From Pseudodesulfovibrio pelocollis (GTDB lineage Bacteria; Desulfobacterota; Desulfovibrionia; Desulfovibrionales; Desulfovibrionaceae): 64,000 nucleotides of DNA. A model generated the notes under the pieces. The model saw only the letters and a list, made by a program, of their open reading frames with translations. It made no database searches and was not told the DNA's origin. The translations under genes and the position numbers were made by a program. Of this stretch, positions 1 through 9,063 are shown in pieces. Numbering within the stretch: the stretch's first letter is position 1; each line of letters opens with the position of its first letter. The DNA lies in assembly GCF_030282845.1 (NCBI RefSeq), contig NZ_JASTWE010000017.1, forward strand, positions 1-64,000. Reading direction: 5' to 3'.

Positions 1-146
1 GCCTACCCCCTGTTGCCAAGGACCGGCTGCCGGACGCGCCGATTTTGCGTGGCGCGGCGTAGCGCATTCTGCTATGCAGACAGTCGCGATGTTCGCCGCG
101 CCCCATCAGGTGCGCCCGGATCGAGACTCTGTTTCAAGGAAAAATG

Positions 147-545
147 ATGTCCGAGAGTTACATGGAAAAGGCGCTGGTCAAGCTCGCCAGACAGCTCAAC
201 GCCTACGACGAGGCATCCCTCATGAGCCTGTGGGAGAAATATGCCGAGAAGGTGCGTCACTTTGAACCCACCAAGCGGTGGGAGGAGGCGGTGCTCATCT
301 TCAACCTGATCCAGTCCACGCGCCTGAAGAACCAGTTGTTCAATTTCAACTGGGCCCAGTCCCGCATGCCCGGCGACCCGCATCCCGAGGTGGATCTGGC
401 CGCCCTGACCGCGCCCGGCCCCTCCGTGCGCGAGGTGAAGAAATCCCCCAGGAACGCGGCTCCCGAGCCGAACGACGCGGCCGCCGCAAACTGGGCCGAC
501 CGCAAGGGCAAGCTGCTCATCCTCCAGCCGAAAAAAAAGAAATAG
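147..545 (+). CDS. Conserved hypothetical protein upstream of purA
   Basis: Small soluble protein of about 132 residues with no signal peptide or membrane segment. The N-terminal 75 residues are rich in charged and aromatic residues and look helical. The rest is a low-complexity Ala/Pro-rich linker ending in a lysine run, which could bind nucleic acid or act as a tail. Two adjacent ATGs exist at 144 and 147; AAGGA at 136-140 gives better spacing to 147. No family is recognised. It lies 140 bp upstream of purA on the same strand, but a TTGACA-like box at 595-600 in the gap suggests purA may have its own promoter. The function is unknown. Confidence 0.7.
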   Translation: MSESYMEKALVKLARQLNAYDEASLMSLWEKYAEKVRHFEPTKRWEEAVLIFNLIQSTRLKNQLFNFNWAQSRMPGDPHPEVDLAALTAPGPSVREVKKSPRNAAPEPNDAAAANWADRKGKLLILQPKKKK

Positions 546-686
546 TCGCCCGACCCGCACGGTGGCCCACCTCTGCGGTTGCCCGCCTGTGAGGTTGACA
601 TACGCGCGCGTTTATCCTTACGGAAGATAACCGTTTGTGCGCGCAATTCACGCCGGGGCGTGATCCCGGTTTTCAAGGAGCAACAC

Positions 687-1958
687 ATGGCCAATATAGT
701 CGTTTTCGGCTCCCAGTGGGGGGACGAGGGCAAGGGTAAGATCGTTGATATTCTCGCCGAGCAGGCGAGCGCCATCGTCCGTTTCCAGGGCGGCAACAAC
801 GCGGGCCACACCCTGGTGGTGGACGGCGAGCAGTGCATCCTGCACCTCATTCCCTCGGGCGTGCTGCATCCGGGCAAGCTCTGTCTCATCGGCAACGGCG
901 TGGTCCTCGACCCGGCCGTCTTCTGTCATGAGATCGACAAGCTGGCGGCCAAGGGGCTTGACGTTTCCCCCACCCGGATGATGATCAGCAAGAAGACCCA
1001 CGTCATCATGCCCTATCACCGGCTCATGGACGGCGCGCGCGAGACGGTCAAGTCCGACGCCGGGAAGATCGGCACCACCGGGCGCGGCATCGGCCCCTGC
1101 TATGAGGACAAGATGCATCGCTGCGGCATCCGCGCCGGTGATTTCGCCGACCCGGAACTGCTGCGCGGGAAGATCGCCCTGGCCCTGGAGGAGAAGAACG
1201 TCCTCTTCAAGCATCACTACGGCCTTGAGCCCCTGGACGCCGAAGCGGTCTTTGCCGAGGTGCAGCCCTTTGCCGAGCGGCTGGTGCCCTATCTGGGCGA
1301 CGTGTCCACGGCCATTCAGGAGGCCCAGGCAGACGGCATGGTCCTCTTCGAGGGCGCCCAGGGCACGCACCTGGACATCGACCACGGCACCTATCCATTT
1401 GTCACGTCGAGCAACACGGTCACGGCCAACGCCGCCTCGGGCTCTGGCTGCTCCCCGCGCGACCTGCACCGCATCGTGGCCATAGTCAAGGCGTACACCA
1501 CCCGGGTGGGCGGCGGCCCCTTCCCCACAGAACTGCAGGACGCTGACGGCGAATATCTCCAGACCAAGGGCCACGAGTTCGGGGCCACCACCGGGCGCAG
1601 GCGCCGTTGCGGCTGGCTCGATCTGGTGGTGCTCAGGGAGTCCACGCGGCTCAACGGCCCCACCGAACTGGCCATCACCAAGCTCGACGTGCTCTCCGGC
1701 CTCAAGGAACTCAAGCTCTGCGTGGCCTACGAGTATCGCGGCCAGACCGTGGCCTATCCCCCGCAGGAACAGAACGGCATGGCTCACGTCACGCCGGTCT
1801 ACGAGTCCATGCCCGGCTGGGACGAAGACATCTCGGCCGCGCGCTCCTGGGACGAGCTTCCGGCCAACGCGGTCAGCTACCTGCGGCGGATCGAGGTAAT
1901 CACCGGCGTGCCCATCGGCATAGTCTCGGTGGGTCCTGACCGGGCGCAAACCTTCTGA
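687..1958 (+). CDS. purA: Adenylosuccinate synthetase
   Basis: Catalyses GTP-dependent ligation of IMP and aspartate to adenylosuccinate, the first committed step from IMP to AMP, in the cytoplasm. The protein is 423 residues, the normal family length. It starts with the glycine-rich GTP loop ([12 protein letters not shown], about residues 6-17) and the NNAGHT motif, and carries the [14 protein letters not shown] segment in the middle and [13 protein letters not shown] near residue 310. The ATG at 687 is chosen because AAGGAG lies 8 bases upstream and the protein then begins [13 protein letters not shown] as in homologues; an open frame extends further upstream without family similarity. A delta-prime-like DNA polymerase III gene follows after 14 bp, probably co-transcribed. 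Confidence 0.97.
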   Translation: MANIVVFGSQWGDEGKGKIVDILAEQASAIVRFQGGNNAGHTLVVDGEQCILHLIPSGVLHPGKLCLIGNGVVLDPAVFCHEIDKLAAKGLDVSPTRMMISKKTHVIMPYHRLMDGARETVKSDAGKIGTTGRGIGPCYEDKMHRCGIRAGDFADPELLRGKIALALEEKNVLFKHHYGLEPLDAEAVFAEVQPFAERLVPYLGDVSTAIQEAQADGMVLFEGAQGTHLDIDHGTYPFVTSSNTVTANAASGSGCSPRDLHRIVAIVKAYTTRVGGGPFPTELQDADGEYLQTKGHEFGATTGRRRRCGWLDLVVLRESTRLNGPTELAITKLDVLSGLKELKLCVAYEYRGQTVAYPPQEQNGMAHVTPVYESMPGWDEDISAARSWDELPANAVSYLRRIEVITGVPIGIVSVGPDRAQTF

Positions 1959-1972
1959 GGGCGGAGAACGCG

Positions 1973-2812
1973 ATGATTTCCAACGCCGACCCGCTGGCCG
2001 CCCTCGCCGGGCAGGAGCACGCAGTCCGGCGGCTGAACGCCATCGCGGCCGATCCCCCGCAATCCATCGTCATCGAGGGCGGCGACGCGGACAGCCGCGT
2101 CGCCCTCGCCCTGTACTGGGCCATGCGCCTCAACTGCGCGTCCGGCTCGGTGCCCTGCGGCCAGTGCCCGGCGTGTCGCCAGATCGCGGACCTCGCCTTC
2201 AACGACCTGCTCTTCTTCGACGGCCGCGAGGGGCTGATCAAGGTGGAGTCCGTGCGCGAGCGCCGCTCCACCTGGGGGCAGCCGCCCCATGGCGACGGCC
2301 GACGCGTGACCATCTTCGCCGAGGCCCAGATGTTCATGACCGAGGCGGCCAACGCGCTGCTCAAGTCGCTGGAGGAGCCGAGGCCGGGCAATGTCTTTGT
2401 CCTGGCCGCGCCCCAGCGCGAGCGGCTGCTCGAAACCCTGGTCTCGCGGTCGTGGGTGATCACCCTGTCCTGGCCCGACAAGCGCGAGAACGATCCCGAG
2501 ATCGCGGAGTGGGTCGCCGCCATGGTGGGTTTCTGGCAATCGGGCCGGGGGTGGTTCGAGCGCACCTCGACCAAGGGCGTGGTGGACAGGCATCTGGCCA
2601 TGCAGGTGGTGCTGGGCATGCAGCGCGAGCTGCGCGAAGCCCTCTCCGGCTCCTGCGCCACGCCGCTGTCCGCCAGCCTCGCCCGCACCCATGACTCACG
2701 CGGTCTGCGCCGCATCGGGCTGGCTCTTGATCAGGCCCAGGACGCCCTGAACACCCAGGTGCCGGTCAACCCGGCCATGGTCCTCGACTGGGTGGCCACG
2801 CGCATGGTGTAG
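1973..2812 (+). CDS. DNA polymerase III delta-prime-like subunit
   Basis: Predicted clamp-loader component of the replicative polymerase, 279 residues. The N-terminal AAA+-like region has a degenerate P-loop (IEGGDADSR, about residues 35-43), as expected for delta-prime, which does not hydrolyse ATP. A four-cysteine zinc module follows (Cys at about 53, 60, 63 and 66, CGQCPAC). The family hallmark NALLKSLEEPRPGNVFVLAAP is followed by a VSRSW segment in place of the usual SRC sensor. Normal delta-prime is about 320-340 residues, so this is a short version with a reduced C-terminal collar domain. It lies 14 bp after purA. The role is inferred from motifs; alternative assignment to another AAA+ clamp-loader paralogue is possible. 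Confidence 0.8.
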   Translation: MISNADPLAALAGQEHAVRRLNAIAADPPQSIVIEGGDADSRVALALYWAMRLNCASGSVPCGQCPACRQIADLAFNDLLFFDGREGLIKVESVRERRSTWGQPPHGDGRRVTIFAEAQMFMTEAANALLKSLEEPRPGNVFVLAAPQRERLLETLVSRSWVITLSWPDKRENDPEIAEWVAAMVGFWQSGRGWFERTSTKGVVDRHLAMQVVLGMQRELREALSGSCATPLSASLARTHDSRGLRRIGLALDQAQDALNTQVPVNPAMVLDWVATRMV

Positions 2813-2968
2813 GGGTATATCCCTCCATGCGGCATGGGCGTAAGAGGGCAATGGAACTGGTGGAGCCGACCTTGGCGGCCGGGCAAGCCCTGCGGCAAGG
2901 GCGGATTCCCAGGCTGTGCAGCCAGGCTTGGCGAGCGCGTTATTTGCTTGTCAGAAAAGGAGCATCCC

Positions 2969-3325
2969 TTGAATTATCTCGTCATTAAAGCCCATCGAAG
3001 CGAGTTTCCCAATCCCATCAGTTTCAAAAAGGGAGCCTTGATCATCGTCGGGGAAAAATATGACGGGCCAGAAGACTGGGAGGACTGGTATTATTGCACC
3101 ATTCCCGGGCACGAAAGTGGCTGGGTGCCTCGGCAGATCATTGAACGCACCGAAGGCGATGCCGGTCAGGCCCTGGAAGACTATACCGCCATGGAACTGG
3201 ACGTGGACGAGGGCGACGTGCTGACCGGGGCGCGAATACTGAACGGATGGGTTTGGTGTCGGCATGCTGCCGCAAGCATTGAAGGATGGGTGCCCTTGGA
3301 AAATTTGCAACCCGTCAGCGAATGA
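2969..3325 (+). CDS. SH3-domain protein
   Basis: About 118 residues containing two consecutive variant SH3-like modules. The first (residues 1-55) has the patterns KKGALIIVGEKYDGPEDWEDWYYC and GWVPRQII. The second (58-115) has ALEDYTAMELDVDEGD, NGWVWCR and GWVPLENL. The ALxxY, W and GWVP positions are typical of peptide-binding bacterial SH3 folds. No signal peptide. The start is taken as TTG at 2969 because AAGGAG lies 6 bases upstream and the upstream frame reads as non-conserved sequence. Probably a cytoplasmic protein-interaction or ligand-sensing protein; the partner is unknown. A strong terminator follows at 3361. Confidence 0.8.
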   Translation: MNYLVIKAHRSEFPNPISFKKGALIIVGEKYDGPEDWEDWYYCTIPGHESGWVPRQIIERTEGDAGQALEDYTAMELDVDEGDVLTGARILNGWVWCRHAAASIEGWVPLENLQPVSE

Positions 3326-3360
3326 CAGCTTTTCCAACGGGCCAGTTCGGGAGCAAAGAG

Positions 3361-3395
3361 AAAGGCGCTTCGTGGGAAGCGCCTTTGGTTTTTTT
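3361..3395 (+). terminator. Rho-independent terminator after the SH3 gene
   Basis: A perfect 11-bp stem (AAAGGCGCTTC at 3361-3371 with GAAGCGCCTTT at 3376-3386) and a GTGG loop, followed by GG and a run of seven T. It ends the SH3 gene transcript and separates it from the convergent gene ending at 3414. Confidence 0.9.
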
Positions 3396-3413
3396 CGTAT
3401 TGCGGACAGCCTG

Positions 3414-3794
3414 TCAGGCCACTTCGATGAGCAGGGGGATGACGTGCAGGGTGGCCGAGACCTCGCGGGTCGAGCCGAGCTTCCAGGAGGCGTTGCCCTT
3501 GCCCGTGGCCCGGGCCACGGCCTCGGCGATGCCGGGCACGTTGATCACCGGGTGGCGCGAAAAGACCTGGGGCAGGCCGTAGGTCAGGTTGCAGGCCAGA
3601 CACTTGCCCGGGCGCTGGGTGAGCCGCAGTTCGAACTGCAACCGGGTGTCGCAGCCCCCGGAGTACCCGAGTTCGATGTTGTAGCTCCCTTCCTCGGCAT
3701 CGCCGAACAGGGCCTCGAAGAACTGCTCGGTGCGGTCGGACGGAAAAAGCTCCGCGAGTCTGTCCCGGGTGAAGATGTCCTGATAGTGACCCAT
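3414..3794 (-). CDS. Conserved hypothetical protein with a CxxC motif
   Basis: 126 residues, cytoplasmic, no membrane segment. The first half resembles a small helical region (DRLAELFPSDRTEQFFEALFGDAEEG). The second half is a beta-rich domain with a CLAC pair (about residues 72-75) followed by YGLPQVFSRHPVINV. The CxxC plus an earlier Cys could bind a metal. The start ATG at 3794 is the only one giving a compact protein; the open frame upstream overlaps the neighbouring membrane-protein gene in another frame. I do not recognise a characterised family. Confidence 0.7.
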   Translation of the reverse strand: MGHYQDIFTRDRLAELFPSDRTEQFFEALFGDAEEGSYNIELGYSGGCDTRLQFELRLTQRPGKCLACNLTYGLPQVFSRHPVINVPGIAEAVARATGKGNASWKLGSTREVSATLHVIPLLIEVA

Positions 3795-3880
3795 GGCCGA
3801 TTCTCCAATGGCTTGTGTGAGCAGGTGTGCAGGAACGTGTTCACTACAAAAGAACAGCGTATCTTTCAAGAGATATCGCG

Positions 3881-5179
3881 CTAGCCGAGGGCCCAGAGCC
3901 AGAACCGGAACAGGCCGACCCCGGAGAGCAGGAAGATCAGCGACGGCCAGGCCACCTTGCGCCAGGTGCGGGCCAGTTCGCAGTTGAAATATTGGCAGGT
4001 GAGTACGAAGCAGATGTGGATGGGCGAGACCATGACCCCGGTGAAGCCGCAGAAGGTGGCCAGCACCAGATAGGGGATGGTCTGGTCCTGCATGCCCAGC
4101 GTGTTCAGCACGCCAAGCAGCAGGGGGAATGTCGCGCCCACGAAGGCCACGTTGATGCCCGCCACCATGCCCACAAGAAAGGGCAGGAAGGTGGCCGAGG
4201 CGATGAGGGCGGCCCCGCCGCCCGCCGCCCGCGACATATCCTCCACCACGCCGCTGGCCTGCATGATGTCCTTGAAGACGAAGATGGCCACGATGACGAA
4301 GAGCATGGACCACAGCGATTTCTTGGTCAGCACCTGGCGCAGGAAGGGCAGGCCCAGCTGGGTGTTCTGGATCATGACGCAGGCCACGGCCGCGGCCAGG
4401 GCGGCCAGCACCCCCCACTCGAAGGCGATGGACGGGGCCAGGGTGGCGATGGCGCTCTCCAGCCCGATGGCCCCGCAGATGGCGATGAGCAGGGGCAGTC
4501 CCTGGCGCAGGGCGGCCCGCTTGCCCGGCCCGACCGGCGGGGGAGCCACCGCGATGTCTCCGGCTCCGAGCACTCCGGGTCTCAGGAAGAAGAACCAGCC
4601 CGTCAGGAGCATGATGGGCGTGCCCGGCCAGGTCTTGGAGATCAGCTCGATGATGGTGATGTCGGCCAGGGCCACGGTCAGGATGATGCCGGGATACAGC
4701 GGCCAGCATAGCTCCCAGATGTGGCGGAACCAGTAGTTGAGCACGGCCCGGTCGCTGTTCTTGATGGTCATTTTTTCAGAAACGGTCTTGATCATGGGCG
4801 CGGAGAAGACCGCGCCGCCGGGCATGGGCAAAAGCCCGATCAGGGCGGGAAAGAAGATCAGCCTGAGCCGGGGGCTGGTCAGGTAGCCCGAGAGCGCCTC
4901 CATGAGCCGGACCGACTGGCCTGACCGCTCCATGGCGTCGGAGAGGATCAGGATCAGCCCGACGATGGCCGCGAGGAAGAGGAAGCTCTTCTGGCCCAGA
5001 GCGGCCACGCCTGTCAGGGCGATGGGCAGGGGGCCCATGCCGAAGAGTAGGCCGAGGATGACCCCGCCGGTCAGGATGGACAGGCCAAGGCCGACCTTGA
5101 AGCGCATGCCCGCAAGCATGAGGGTGAAGGCGAAGAGAATCTTGAGAAAGGGCGCGAGCTTGAAGAAAAGGGCTTCCAT
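3881..5179 (-). CDS. DUF401-like integral membrane protein
   Basis: About 432 residues with 10-12 hydrophobic membrane segments and very few charged residues between them. The segment LLPMPGGAVFSAPMI, then YWFRHIWELCWPLYPGIIL and FCGFTGVMVSPIHICFVLT, match the DUF401 family of predicted permeases, which resemble gluconate/anion-symporter folds. The substrate is unknown. The start at 5179 (MEALFFKLAPF) is preferred over the ATG at 5218 because GGAGG lies 7 bases upstream. The gene stands alone, divergent from the gene at 5392 across a 212-bp gap in which no clear promoter can be named. Confidence 0.82.
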   Translation of the reverse strand: MEALFFKLAPFLKILFAFTLMLAGMRFKVGLGLSILTGGVILGLLFGMGPLPIALTGVAALGQKSFLFLAAIVGLILILSDAMERSGQSVRLMEALSGYLTSPRLRLIFFPALIGLLPMPGGAVFSAPMIKTVSEKMTIKNSDRAVLNYWFRHIWELCWPLYPGIILTVALADITIIELISKTWPGTPIMLLTGWFFFLRPGVLGAGDIAVAPPPVGPGKRAALRQGLPLLIAICGAIGLESAIATLAPSIAFEWGVLAALAAAVACVMIQNTQLGLPFLRQVLTKKSLWSMLFVIVAIFVFKDIMQASGVVEDMSRAAGGGAALIASATFLPFLVGMVAGINVAFVGATFPLLLGVLNTLGMQDQTIPYLVLATFCGFTGVMVSPIHICFVLTCQYFNCELARTWRKVAWPSLIFLLSGVGLFRFWLWALG

Positions 5180-5391
5180 GCGGGGGCCTCCGAAGCGTTG
5201 AGCGTGTACCCAAGGCATGGTGGTACCCCCATTCGCTCGGAAAGAAAACGGACAATTATCGGCCCAGCCCGGAGCGGGCCGGTTCTAGGGGAAAAATGGT
5301 ACCAGCCCTTGCCCGGAGGCGCGTGTTGGGCTAGAGTCGAGTGCGCCAGTCTGGCGCGATTGCACGGCAAACCCTCGGGAGACGACGTTTC

Positions 5392-5871
5392 ATGGCCATG
5401 ACCCCCAAGCAGCTTCGGACACACATTTTTTCGGTGATCATCAGCAAGGTCGAGGAACAGGACGAGACCCGGCGCGCCGAGGCCCTGGCCGAGTTCATGG
5501 CCGTCACCGGCACGGCGGGCAACGCGGCCGAGAGCGTGGCCGACCTGATCCCGCCCATTATGCACGACCTGTATGTGAAGTGGATCACCCTGTTCGTGGA
5601 CCGGCTCCTCGAAACCGTGGACGCCCGCAACATCGAGCTGCTCTGCGACGGGAGCGCTGACAACAACGCGGCCCTGGTCCTGGCCTATGTCATGTTCCTT
5701 GAATCCGCGCGCATGGAGCGACAGATAGACGCCGATCTGCGCGAGCACGGGCTCAAGGCGTCCGGTTCGGACCTTGGCGATGTGGCCGCCAACTACATCC
5801 GCGCCCAGATGGCCCGGGTGGCCCGGGCCGCCAAGAGCGGGGACGACGAAACGCCCAAGGGCAACGCCTGA
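5392..5871 (+). CDS. Conserved hypothetical protein
   Basis: About 159 residues, acidic, predicted almost entirely alpha-helical and cytoplasmic (MTPKQLRTHIFSVIISKVEEQDETRRAEALAEF). Two ATGs occur two codons apart (5392, 5398), each with a weak ribosome site (GGGAG). The C-terminus is Lys/Asp-rich. No family recognised. It converges on the 4Fe-4S gene at 5963, separated by a very long hairpin. Confidence 0.6.
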   Translation: MAMTPKQLRTHIFSVIISKVEEQDETRRAEALAEFMAVTGTAGNAAESVADLIPPIMHDLYVKWITLFVDRLLETVDARNIELLCDGSADNNAALVLAYVMFLESARMERQIDADLREHGLKASGSDLGDVAANYIRAQMARVARAAKSGDDETPKGNA

Positions 5872-5887
5872 CCGGGCATCCGGCGCA

Positions 5888-5950
5888 GCACCACAAGACA
5901 GCCGGGGCCGACGAGTTTCACGCTCGTCGGCCCCGGCTGTCTTGTGGTGC
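5888..5950. terminator. Perfect 28-bp inverted repeat between convergent genes
   Basis: Left arm 5888-5915 and right arm 5923-5950 are exact reverse complements, with a 7-nt loop (TTTCACG). The arms start GCACCACAAGAC and include CCGGGGCCGACGAG. It fills most of the 91-bp space between two converging genes, so a bidirectional terminator is likely, although neither side carries a T-run. Confidence 0.65.
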
Positions 5951-5962
5951 GTGGTCTGTCGG

Positions 5963-6925
5963 CTACAGGGCGTCCACCCGCAGGGGTTCGCCCTTTTCCG
6001 GGGCCAGCCGCAGGGTTATGGCGCTCTTGGCGCAGGCCTGCTCGCACACGCCGCAGCCCATGCACCGTTTGGCCCGGATGAAAGCCTTGCCGCCGCGAAA
6101 CCCGACGGCCTTGAACTGACATTGCTTGGCGCAGGTGCCGCAGCCCGAGCACAGGTCGGCGTCCACCTCGGCCAGGTAGCCCGAGGAGCAGAGCATCTGC
6201 ACCCCGGCGCGCTGGGCCTTCATGGCTCCGCAGCAGCAGGCGCAGCAGTTGCAGATGGCGTAGAATCGGCCGAGCATGACATCCTTGAAAAAGGCGTGGG
6301 CCACGTGGCCGCGCGCGTTTTCGGCCTTGAGGATGCGTACGGCCTCGTCGGCGTCGATCTCGCGGGTCCGGTCCGGGTGTTGTTCGAGCATGAAGGAGCA
6401 GAAGGGGTCGCCCACCAGCAGGCAGACGTCGATGGGTGTGCAGGGGTTCTTCATGCCCGAGCGGCAGGGACAGTCCAGGAGGACGATTTTTTCCGGGTTG
6501 TTCAGCACGATGTCGCGGGCGCGGGTGTATGGCAGCACCTGTTCGGACACGCTGGTGTTCACCGGCCGGTCGAGCCTGATCAGCTTGGTGGCCTCGGCCA
6601 GGGGCATGGCCTTGCCGTGGTAGGTGTCGGCAAAGGTGGGTTTTTCCTGGGCCGGGTCGCCGGTGCGGCTGCGCTCGGTGGGCATGAAGGGCGAGTGGCG
6701 GTCGAGCAGCATGACCAGCGGGGCCAGCAGGTATCGCCACCAGGGTTTTTTGTCCCCTGCCATGCCGATATAGTGGTAGGCAAAGCGGCCGTAGAGGTAG
6801 CCGTGGAGCCGGTCACTGAGCGGCAGGCCCTCGTGGCGGGCCATGCGGAAGTAGTTGCGGGTGGATGGCTTGATGAAGGGTATTCGCATGACTGCCAGTT
6901 GTGTTTTTGGGGTAAGAGGGTCCAT
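5963..6925 (-). CDS. 4Fe-4S dicluster-binding protein, cysteine-rich
   Basis: 320 residues. The C-terminal 60 residues carry two ferredoxin-type motifs (CSGCGTCAKQC and CMGCGVCEQAC), each completed by a later Cys, so two [4Fe-4S] clusters are likely. Just before them is an unusual cysteine block, CNCCACCCG (about residues 232-240), and further upstream LLDCPCRSGMKNPCTPIDVC adds more cysteines. There is no signal peptide; the N-terminal third has a hydrophobic stretch (WWRYLLAPLVMLL) that may touch the membrane. Probably an electron-transfer or cluster-handling protein, partner unknown. The ATG at 6925 is used; MRIPF at 6889 is an alternative and neither has a strong ribosome site. Confidence 0.8.
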   Translation of the reverse strand: MDPLTPKTQLAVMRIPFIKPSTRNYFRMARHEGLPLSDRLHGYLYGRFAYHYIGMAGDKKPWWRYLLAPLVMLLDRHSPFMPTERSRTGDPAQEKPTFADTYHGKAMPLAEATKLIRLDRPVNTSVSEQVLPYTRARDIVLNNPEKIVLLDCPCRSGMKNPCTPIDVCLLVGDPFCSFMLEQHPDRTREIDADEAVRILKAENARGHVAHAFFKDVMLGRFYAICNCCACCCGAMKAQRAGVQMLCSSGYLAEVDADLCSGCGTCAKQCQFKAVGFRGGKAFIRAKRCMGCGVCEQACAKSAITLRLAPEKGEPLRVDAL

Positions 6926-6986
6926 GTGGAGTGTACCCGCGCTCCGGGCAAAGTCAACGACTCCGGCCAGGGTGATCCATGCAATG

Positions 6987-7021
6987 AAAAAAGGGGAAGC
7001 CCGTGGTTCGGGCTTCCCCTT
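6987..7021 (-). terminator. Terminator of typA
   Basis: On the minus strand a 12-bp stem (AAGGGGAAGCCC paired with GGGCTTCCCCTT) with a 7-nt loop runs into a T-tract. It lies 24 bp beyond the typA stop codon. Confidence 0.9.
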
Positions 7022-7044
7022 GCGGGATTCGCGGCAAGGCCGGG

Positions 7045-8886
7045 TTAGTTGTCGGCCTTCTTCTTTTTGCCGTCCTCGCGGTGGCGGACCAGGGCCGAGA
7101 GTTGCAGCTTGCGCAGCCTGATGGATTTGGGCGTGACCTCCACCAGTTCGTCGTCCTTGATGAAGTTCAGGGCGAACTCCAGGGTCATGGGCTTGACCGG
7201 GGTGAGGATGACCGCTTCGTCCTTGCCCGAGGCGCGCATGTTGGTCAGCTTCTTTTCCTTGGCCGGGTTGACGTTGATGTCGTTGTCCCGGTTGTGCTCG
7301 CCGATGATCATGCCCTCGTAGATGGCGTCGCCGGGCACCACGAAGATGCGGCCGCGCGGCTCCAGGTTGAACAGGCCGTAGGCCACGGCCTTGCCCGCGC
7401 GGTCGGCCACCAGGGAGCCGGTGTAGCGCGAGGCGAATTCGCCTCTGTGCTCGCCGTAGCCTTCGAGGTAGGAGTTCATCAGGCCGGTGCCCTTGGTGTC
7501 GGTCAGGAATTCGTCGCGGTAGCCGATGAGGGAGCGCGAGGGCACCGAGAATTCGAGGCGCACGCGGCCTGTGCCGTTGTTGACCATGTTGGTCATGCGA
7601 GCCTTGCGGGACGAGAGCTTCTCGGTGACGATACCCATGAAGGCCTCGTCGCAGTCCACATAGAGGTGCTCGATGGGTTCGAGCCTGACGCCGTTCTCGT
7701 GCTTGTAGATGACCTCGGGGCGGCCCACGGAGAGCTCGAAACCCTCGCGGCGCATCTGCTCCACGAGGATGGCCATCTGGAATTCGCCGCGTCCCTTGAC
7801 GATGAAGGATTCACGCGTCTCGCTCTCCTCCACCTGGATGGCCACGTTGAGCAGGGTCTCCTTGAACAGCCGGTCGCGGATCTTGCCCGCCTGGACCAGC
7901 TTGCCCTCGGTGCCCGCCAGGGGCGAGGTGTTGATGCCGAATTTCATGGACACTGTGGGCTCGTCCACTGTGATGCGCGGCAGGGCCTTGGGGCTTTCCT
8001 TGGTGCAGATGGTATCCCCGATGTGCACATCCTCGATGCCCGCGATGACCACGATGTCGCCGGGTTCGCAGGTCTCGGTGGGGGTCACCTTGAGGCCGTC
8101 GTAGGTCTGGATCTTGGTCAGCTTGAGGGGGATGGGCTTGCCGCTCGCGGGCAGGCAGACCAGGGCGTCGTTGGAGCGCACTTTGCCGTGGTGGACCCTG
8201 CCGATGGCCAGCCGGCCCAGGTAGTCGGAGTAGGAGAGGTCGGAGACAAGCATCTGGAAGGGCTCGCCCGGGTCGTGGACCGGGCCGGGAATCTTGTCGA
8301 GGATCATGTCCAGCAGGATGTGCAGGTTCTCCCCGCGCTCCTCGGCGGTCTTCATGGCGATGCCGTCGCGGCCCACTGCGTAGAGCAGGGGAAAGTCGAG
8401 CTGGTCCTCGCGGGCGTCGAGGTCGATGAACAGGTCGTAGACCTCGTCCAGCACCTCGGCGGGCCGGGCGTCCTGCCGGTCCACCTTGTTGACCACCACA
8501 ATGATGGCCAGCCGCTGCTCCAGCGCCTTCTTGAGCACGAAGCGGGTCTGGGGCAGCGGGCCTTCGGAGGCGTCCACCAGCAGGATGGCGCCGTCGGCCA
8601 TGGACAGGGAGCGCTCCACCTCGCCGCCGAAATCGGCGTGGCCCGGGGTGTCGATGATGTTGATCTTCACGCCCTTCCAGGCGACCGAGCAGTTCTTTGC
8701 GGCGATGGTGATGCCGCGTTCGCGCTCAAGATCCATGGAGTCCATGATGCGATCGTCCACGCTCTGGCCTTCCCGAAACAGGCCCGATTGCTTGAACATG
8801 GCGTCCACCAGGGTGGTCTTGCCGTGGTCAACGTGGGCGATGATGGCGATATTGCGAATTTTTCCGTTGTTGATCCTGGTGCTCAT
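7045..8886 (-). CDS. typA: Translational GTPase TypA/BipA
   Basis: 613 residues, the usual length for this ribosome-associated GTPase, which acts in ribosome assembly and stress or low-temperature adaptation. The GTP-binding motifs are G1 [10 protein letters not shown]3 DTPGHADF and G4 NKVDR. EF-G-like domains follow and end in the TypA-specific C-terminal domain ([19 protein letters not shown], then [41 protein letters not shown]). The C-terminus is a lysine-rich tail (GKKKKADN). The start at 8886 gives the conserved [22 protein letters not shown]; a long upstream open frame is only antisense to the divergent permease gene. Confidence 0.97.
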   Translation of the reverse strand: MSTRINNGKIRNIAIIAHVDHGKTTLVDAMFKQSGLFREGQSVDDRIMDSMDLERERGITIAAKNCSVAWKGVKINIIDTPGHADFGGEVERSLSMADGAILLVDASEGPLPQTRFVLKKALEQRLAIIVVVNKVDRQDARPAEVLDEVYDLFIDLDAREDQLDFPLLYAVGRDGIAMKTAEERGENLHILLDMILDKIPGPVHDPGEPFQMLVSDLSYSDYLGRLAIGRVHHGKVRSNDALVCLPASGKPIPLKLTKIQTYDGLKVTPTETCEPGDIVVIAGIEDVHIGDTICTKESPKALPRITVDEPTVSMKFGINTSPLAGTEGKLVQAGKIRDRLFKETLLNVAIQVEESETRESFIVKGRGEFQMAILVEQMRREGFELSVGRPEVIYKHENGVRLEPIEHLYVDCDEAFMGIVTEKLSSRKARMTNMVNNGTGRVRLEFSVPSRSLIGYRDEFLTDTKGTGLMNSYLEGYGEHRGEFASRYTGSLVADRAGKAVAYGLFNLEPRGRIFVVPGDAIYEGMIIGEHNRDNDINVNPAKEKKLTNMRASGKDEAVILTPVKPMTLEFALNFIKDDELVEVTPKSIRLRKLQLSALVRHREDGKKKKADN

Positions 8887-9063
8887 GGCGACTCCGGTAT
8901 CCGGTATATAGTAATGGGCGCACGCGCGCAGGCAAGCGGTTAGCCGAAAGCGTGGGGGCTGGCAAGAGGAGAATGCGTGTCGCGCAAGAAATCCGTTTGA
9001 ATCCGGCCTGAAATTCGATAGCGTGGGCGCGACCCGAATCCGCCACCTCTTCAGGAGCATCGC

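Noticed and set aside
3-62. Open frame running in from the left edge and ending at TAG 60-62 (LPPVAKDRLPDAPILRGAA)
   Set aside because: It may be the tail of an upstream gene, but only 19 codons are visible, with no recognisable motif.
595-640. TTGACA at 595-600 and a GC-rich fold with GCGCGC arms (603-639) before purA, considered as a promoter plus riboswitch
   Set aside because: No good minus-10 box at the correct distance and no match to a known purine riboswitch core.
648-1949. Long open frame antisense to purA
   Set aside because: High-GC third positions create long antisense frames; the plus strand is a clear PurA and the antisense product has no motif.
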